A program made the translations under genes and the position numbers. From an uncultured Bacilli bacterium (GTDB lineage: Bacteria > Bacillota_I > Bacilli_A > RF39 > UBA660): a stretch of DNA of 16,703 bases. Under the pieces are notes generated by a model. The model was not told the origin of the DNA, made no database searches, and saw only the letters and a program-made list of their open reading frames with translations. The stretch is from NCBI GenBank assembly GCA_947632355.1, contig CANROY010000023.1, positions 1-16,703 of the forward strand. Reading direction: 5' to 3'. Below are positions 13,722 to 16,703 of the stretch, piece by piece. Position 1 is the stretch's first letter. The number at the start of each line of letters is the position of its first letter.

Positions 13722-14612
13722 ATGTACGATATCATTATTATTGGTGCAGGACCGGCGGGGCTTACGAGTGCTTTATATGCTTTAAGAGCCAATAAAAAGA
13801 TTTTACTTTTAGAAGCCAAGAGTTATGGGGGACAAATTTTAAATGCGAGTAAAATTGAAAATTATCCAGGAATAGAAGAGATAAGTGGTTTTGATTTTGC
13901 AACGAATTTGATGAACCAAGTTAAAAAATTAGGAGCTGAAATTCAATATGAAACGGTTCTTCGTATCGAAGAAGATAAAACGGTTGTTACCACGAAAAAT
14001 ACGTATCAAGGACATGCGATTATTATTGCAACGGGTGTAGAAAACCGAAAATTAAACTTAGAAAAGGAAAGTTTCTTTGTGGGAAAAGGAATTTCGTATT
14101 GTGCAACTTGTGATGGCAATTTTTTTAAAGGAAAAGTCGTTGCTGTAAATGGTGGAGGTAATACAGCGTTGGAAGATGCTCTTTACTTATCTAGTATAGC
14201 AAGCCAAGTGTATTTAATTCATAGAAGAGAGGAATTTAGAGGAGAAGATACTTATTTAGAAGAAATTAAAAAGAAAGAAAACATCACCCTTATTTTAAAC
14301 GCGACGATTTCTTCTTTAAATGGTGAAGATGTATTAGAAAGTATTACGATTCAGGATAAAGAAAAGAATGAAACTGTATTACCTATTGCTGGTTTATTTA
14401 TTGCAATTGGCCAAGTTCCTAACAATGAACAATTCAAAAACGTTGTAGATTTAGATAGTTATGGCTATATAGAAACTGTAGATGGGATTCACACCAAAAC
14501 GAAAGGAATTTATGTTGCAGGAGATGCTAGAGTAAAAGAGTTAAGACAACTTACGACTGCTGTTAGTGATGGAAGCCAAGCAGCAACTATGGCAATAAAA
14601 GAAATGGAGTAG
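13722..14612 (+). CDS. trxB: Thioredoxin reductase
   Basis: A flavoprotein that passes electrons from NADPH to thioredoxin in the cytoplasm. The 296-aa protein has the FAD-binding GAGPAGL at 8-14, the redox pair C127-A-T-C130 in SYCATCDG, the NADPH-site GGGNTALEDA at 144-153, the IATG motif near 102-105 and the C-terminal FAD motif GDARVKELRQL near 271-281. All catalytic parts are present, and the length is slightly below the usual 305-320. ATG 13722 is chosen over an in-frame GTG at 13710, because GGTGAT at 13713-13718 is the ribosome site and lies after the GTG. An 86-aa gene follows after 5 bases and is likely co-transcribed. Confidence 0.95.
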   Translation: MYDIIIIGAGPAGLTSALYALRANKKILLLEAKSYGGQILNASKIENYPGIEEISGFDFATNLMNQVKKLGAEIQYETVLRIEEDKTVVTTKNTYQGHAIIIATGVENRKLNLEKESFFVGKGISYCATCDGNFFKGKVVAVNGGGNTALEDALYLSSIASQVYLIHRREEFRGEDTYLEEIKKKENITLILNATISSLNGEDVLESITIQDKEKNETVLPIAGLFIAIGQVPNNEQFKNVVDLDSYGYIETVDGIHTKTKGIYVAGDARVKELRQLTTAVSDGSQAATMAIKEME

Positions 14613-14617
14613 AAACT

Positions 14618-14878
14618 ATGAGAAGTGCTAAAGAAAATGATTTCCCTTATAGAATGCAAACAGTATGTTATTTTGAAGTTTATCATGATGGAAAGGTTTG
14701 TCAAGTTCCACATAAAAATAAAAGTGATTTACCAAATGTAGTAGAGGCCTTAAAAAGAGCAGAAAAAGGACTTACGACCTTATACGCTGTATGGCCTGGC
14801 AATTGGAGTAGTGACTTATTTATTATTGATGACTTAGAAGAATTTGCTTCTAGTTTAGGATTAATGAATATGGTATAA
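14618..14878 (+). CDS. Small orphan protein of 86 aa, cotranscribed with trxB
   Basis: I do not recognise this protein. GGAG near 14605-14608 and the 5-base distance from the trxB stop support ATG 14618 and a shared transcript. It reads as one compact domain: strands around 13-30 (VCYFEVYHDGKVCQV), a helix at 38-50, a strand with TLYAVWPGNWSSDLFIID at 53-70 and a final short helix. Two Cys residues (17 and 28) might be redox-relevant given the neighbour, but their spacing is not a known thioredoxin motif. No membrane segment is visible. It is cytoplasmic by appearance. Confidence 0.75.
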   Translation: MRSAKENDFPYRMQTVCYFEVYHDGKVCQVPHKNKSDLPNVVEALKRAEKGLTTLYAVWPGNWSSDLFIIDDLEEFASSLGLMNMV

Positions 14879-14938
14879 TCATCTACTTTGTTTACTTCAT
14901 TTGGACTGTTCGCCCTTACATTAAAATCTTCTTTTATA

Positions 14939-14959
14939 GATAAACACCTTTCGTTTATC
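14939..14959 (+). other. Hairpin in the gap after the trxB operon
   Basis: GATAAAC and GTTTATC form a perfect 7-bp stem with a 7-base loop. No T run follows on the plus strand, so it is at best a weak terminator. The gap 14879-15071 otherwise holds no gene with a credible start. Confidence 0.4.
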
Positions 14960-15037
14960 ATTACACTAATAGAAAATAGGAAACACAAGGACACTAGTTA
15001 TAAAATTGAAATAAAAAATGCTTGAGATGATTTGTTG

Positions 15038-15043
15038 TATAAT
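15038..15043 (+). promoter_or_regulatory. Possible -10 box of the 15072 gene
   Basis: A perfect TATAAT lies about 28 bases before the start codon. No acceptable -35 stands 16-18 bases upstream, and the TG lies directly against the hexamer rather than one base away. The promoter is therefore tentative. Confidence 0.35.
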
Positions 15044-15071
15044 AGATGTATTATAAAATGAGGTAATGCCT

Positions 15072-16010
15072 ATGAAAAAAAGACAAGAAGTATATGATTT
15101 ATATTGGTATTTTGCATATGAAAGACAAAATATATTTTGGAAAAAAAGAAATGGTGAGTCCGCTCCATGGACTCATGATAAAATCTTACAAGAGTATAAG
15201 TTTTGTAATAGTTATAGAGTGAATGATAGAGTTAGTCAATATTTATTAAAGAATGTTATATATAATGGTAAAAAGTATTCTAATGAAGATATAATATTTA
15301 GAATTCTACTATTTAAGTTATTTAATAAAGAATCTACATGGGAATTACTATTAAATCATTTTGAAGATATTACTTTAAAAACATTTAATGTCAAAGATTA
15401 TTCGAAAGTACTAGATAATGCTATATCAAATGGAATTAAAATATATAATGATGCCTATATAAGTTGTGCCAATAAAGCATTTGGATATGATAGAAAGCAC
15501 GATAATCATTTAGCATTACTTAATAAAATGTTTATAGAAGATAAAGTGCAAAATAAAATTATGAGATGTAAAACAATGGAAGAAGCCTTTCATATTATTA
15601 AGAGTTATCCTTTAATTGGGAACTTTATGGCTTATCAATTGGTAACTGATATTAATTATAGTGAAGTAGTAGATTGGAAAGAAGATGAGTTCACAGTTGC
15701 TGGCCCTGGTTCACTTAGGGGCATTAAAAAATGTTTTATTGATAAAGGAAAAATGAGTAATGAAGAAATTATTCGATATATGTATAATCATCAAGACGAA
15801 GAATTTAAAAGACTTGGTTTAAATTTTAAACGAATTGGTAATAGACCATTGCAATTAATAGATTGCCAAAATATATTTTGTGAATTAGATAAGTATTGTA
15901 GACAAGCTATGCCTGAATTAAAATCAAATAGAACAAAAATAAAAAAGCATTACATTCCAAAACAAGATAAAATAACTTATATTTATCCACCTAAATGGAA
16001 TGTAATATAA
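15072..16010 (+). CDS. Stand-alone 5-hmdU DNA kinase helical-domain protein (glycosylase-like)
   Basis: A 312-aa protein resembling the helical domain of 5-hydroxymethyl-dU DNA kinases and the alpha-glutamyl/putrescinyl-thymine pyrophosphorylase group, described in phage DNA-base hypermodification. Visible signatures are FWKKRNGE at 22-29, PWTHD at 32-36, YKFCNSYRVNDRVSQYL at 42-58, FRILLFKLFNKESTW at 76-90, DEFTVAGPGSLRGIKK at 205-220 and LIDCQNIFCELDKYCR at 262-277. No P-loop (GxxxxGK[ST]) is present, so the kinase half is missing. The fold is related to helix-hairpin-helix DNA glycosylases, so DNA or base binding is plausible; substrate and reaction are unknown. ATG 15072 is preferred over ATG 15066, since GAGG at 15060-15063 is 8 bases away. 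It stands alone, is very AT-rich with frequent ATA codons unlike trxB, and looks acquired. Confidence 0.75.
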   Translation: MKKRQEVYDLYWYFAYERQNIFWKKRNGESAPWTHDKILQEYKFCNSYRVNDRVSQYLLKNVIYNGKKYSNEDIIFRILLFKLFNKESTWELLLNHFEDITLKTFNVKDYSKVLDNAISNGIKIYNDAYISCANKAFGYDRKHDNHLALLNKMFIEDKVQNKIMRCKTMEEAFHIIKSYPLIGNFMAYQLVTDINYSEVVDWKEDEFTVAGPGSLRGIKKCFIDKGKMSNEEIIRYMYNHQDEEFKRLGLNFKRIGNRPLQLIDCQNIFCELDKYCRQAMPELKSNRTKIKKHYIPKQDKITYIYPPKWNVI

Positions 16011-16062
16011 AAAAGTTTGCATTATTTGTTGAAATATTATGTATGTAAAGTTTTAACTTTTT
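16010..16062. terminator. Possible terminator between the 15072 gene and the CYTH gene
   Basis: AAAAAGTT (16010-16017) can pair with AACTTTTT (16055-16062) around a 37-base interior that may itself fold (TATTT with AAATA). The long loop makes it a weak call, though the two genes converge here and a terminator is expected. Confidence 0.35.
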
Positions 16063-16525
16063 GTGCTAATAAGGAATTTATATCATCATTGGCAGCTAGG
16101 TTTTTGTTTTTATATTTTTTATCTTCCGTTATTTCTTCAAAGAACCAATTTGGAGGTAAAAAATTTTGAGCATCCTGCATGTTTAAAAATTCTACTTCAA
16201 CAGTAAATAAACCATCTAAATCTTCATGATATACATCAAGTTCAGCGTTCAAAGAATCAGCAAGAGGAATAAAATAGCGTGTTTTATAAATTATTCTACC
16301 TTTTACTATTTTTAGTAAAGAAGAAAAGATTGTTAAATTAATTTCTATTTCATTTTCTTCTCGACTAATAGTGCCTTCGCTTTTAACCGTTAGATAACAT
16401 TTATCATTTGCTTTTCGAATTCTAATTTCTGGATTAAAACTAATATAGCCTTGCACAATATCTTTATGTGGATAATTATTTAAGTTCGGTAAATTTTGAA
16501 CTAAAAATTTTCTTTCAATTTCCAT
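16037..16525 (-). CDS. CYTH-domain triphosphate-tunnel protein
   Basis: This belongs to the CYTH superfamily, which includes inorganic triphosphatases, thiamine triphosphatase and class IV adenylate cyclase. The N-terminal ExExK signature is Glu2, Glu4, Lys6. Tunnel residues follow on alternating strands: Arg35 and Arg37 in EIRIRK, Lys48 in LTVKSEG, Lys81 and Arg83, acidic Glu95 and Asp97 in AELDVY, Glu110 and Glu112 in FTVEVEF. Near the end, EITEDKKYKNKNLA matches the xDxxYxNxxLA closing motif, with Lys137 replacing the common Arg. The 162-aa length is typical of small bacterial CYTH phosphohydrolases, so inorganic triphosphatase is the likeliest activity. AAGGAG lies 8 bases before ATG 16525. 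No partner gene identifies the substrate. Confidence 0.88.
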   Translation of the reverse strand: MEIERKFLVQNLPNLNNYPHKDIVQGYISFNPEIRIRKANDKCYLTVKSEGTISREENEIEINLTIFSSLLKIVKGRIIYKTRYFIPLADSLNAELDVYHEDLDGLFTVEVEFLNMQDAQNFLPPNWFFEEITEDKKYKNKNLAANDDINSLLAQKVKTLHT

Positions 16526-16703
16526 CTTTTTTTCTCCTTAATATTTAATTTTATAAAATTGTTACAATCAAGTATATAATGAAATGGATGGGAAGTCAAA
16601 CGAAAAAAATTAACATAATAGGTTATAGGAAGAATTAAAAAGGAAGTTCCCGTTTAATAAAATAAGAAATGTGTAAATGAATAAGTTCCCAAAATAGCAA
16701 TAA

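Noticed and set aside
14701..14994. Minus-strand open frame of 97 codons
   Set aside because: It overlaps most of the 86-aa gene in antisense and has no ribosome site before its start. Its non-overlapping part has no recognisable signature.
16540..16565. AATTTTATAAAATT and ATTGTTACAAT palindromes upstream of the CYTH gene
   Set aside because: AT-rich palindromes of this size are common by chance here. No -10/-35 pair or known operator could be matched.
16635..16703. Open minus-strand frame of 22 codons reaching the right edge, possibly the C-terminus of a gene outside
   Set aside because: It is too short to separate from chance in AT-rich DNA, and no family signature is visible. The repeated AAGTTCCC near 16644 and 16684 is likewise too short to interpret.
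1..16703. CRISPR arrays, insertion sequences, integrase or transposase genes
   Set aside because: No regularly spaced repeats, terminal inverted repeats or recombinase-like proteins were found. The only clear long repeat is the tRNA-Thr pair.

Overview
The window is strongly AT-rich bacterial DNA that uses the standard code. TGA acts as a stop: one gene ends in a TGA overlapping the next gene's start region. Shine-Dalgarno sites are AGGAGG or GGTGAT-like, there are TG-extended -10 boxes, and the tRNA genes encode CCA. This fits a low-GC Bacillota, plausibly an uncultured gut lineage near Erysipelotrichia/RF39-type Bacilli. That placement is inference; no marker gene here fixes it.

Layout. 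(1) 1-2272 is a tRNA region with a divergent tRNA-Gly(TCC) and tRNA-Thr(CGT). A roughly 200-bp block holding the tRNA-Thr promoter, the tRNA, its trailer and the start of the next ORF occurs a second time, 1286 bases downstream, in decayed form. The two copies bracket an orphan 373-aa gene, and a second orphan gene (158 aa) follows the decayed copy. (2) 2296-4068 (minus) is an ABC half-transporter. (3) 4190-6908 (plus) is a DNA-repair block: mutY, ku and a short stand-alone LigD-type ATP-dependent ligase. (4) 6911-7918 (minus) is an HD-domain protein whose motif lacks one usual histidine. (5) 8058-11228 (plus) is a three-gene envelope operon: a membrane-anchored phosphodiester glycosidase-family protein, an unknown membrane-anchored protein, and a GT2 glycosyltransferase fused to GtrA. 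(6) 11233-13125 (minus) holds an orphan 442-aa protein and a DUF6512-like membrane protein. (7) 13203-14878 (plus) holds a ferritin-like helical protein, thioredoxin reductase and a small orphan. (8) 15072-16010 (plus) is a stand-alone protein resembling the helical, glycosylase-like domain of 5-hmdU DNA kinases. (9) 16037-16525 (minus) is a CYTH triphosphate-tunnel protein.

How the genes may work together. Ku and the ligase form a minimal non-homologous end-joining pair, with MutY beside them for 8-oxoG:A mispairs. The 8058-11228 operon looks like a lipid-linked sugar pathway (synthesis and membrane transfer) plus an outside-facing hydrolase. The accessory genes (373 aa, 158 aa, 442 aa and the 15072 gene) are more AT-rich, with frequent ATA codons by eye, and sit next to tRNAs or decayed sequence. 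The best candidates for something undescribed are the tRNA-Thr repeat structure and the lone 5-hmdU-kinase-helical-domain protein, which could process modified or phage DNA bases.
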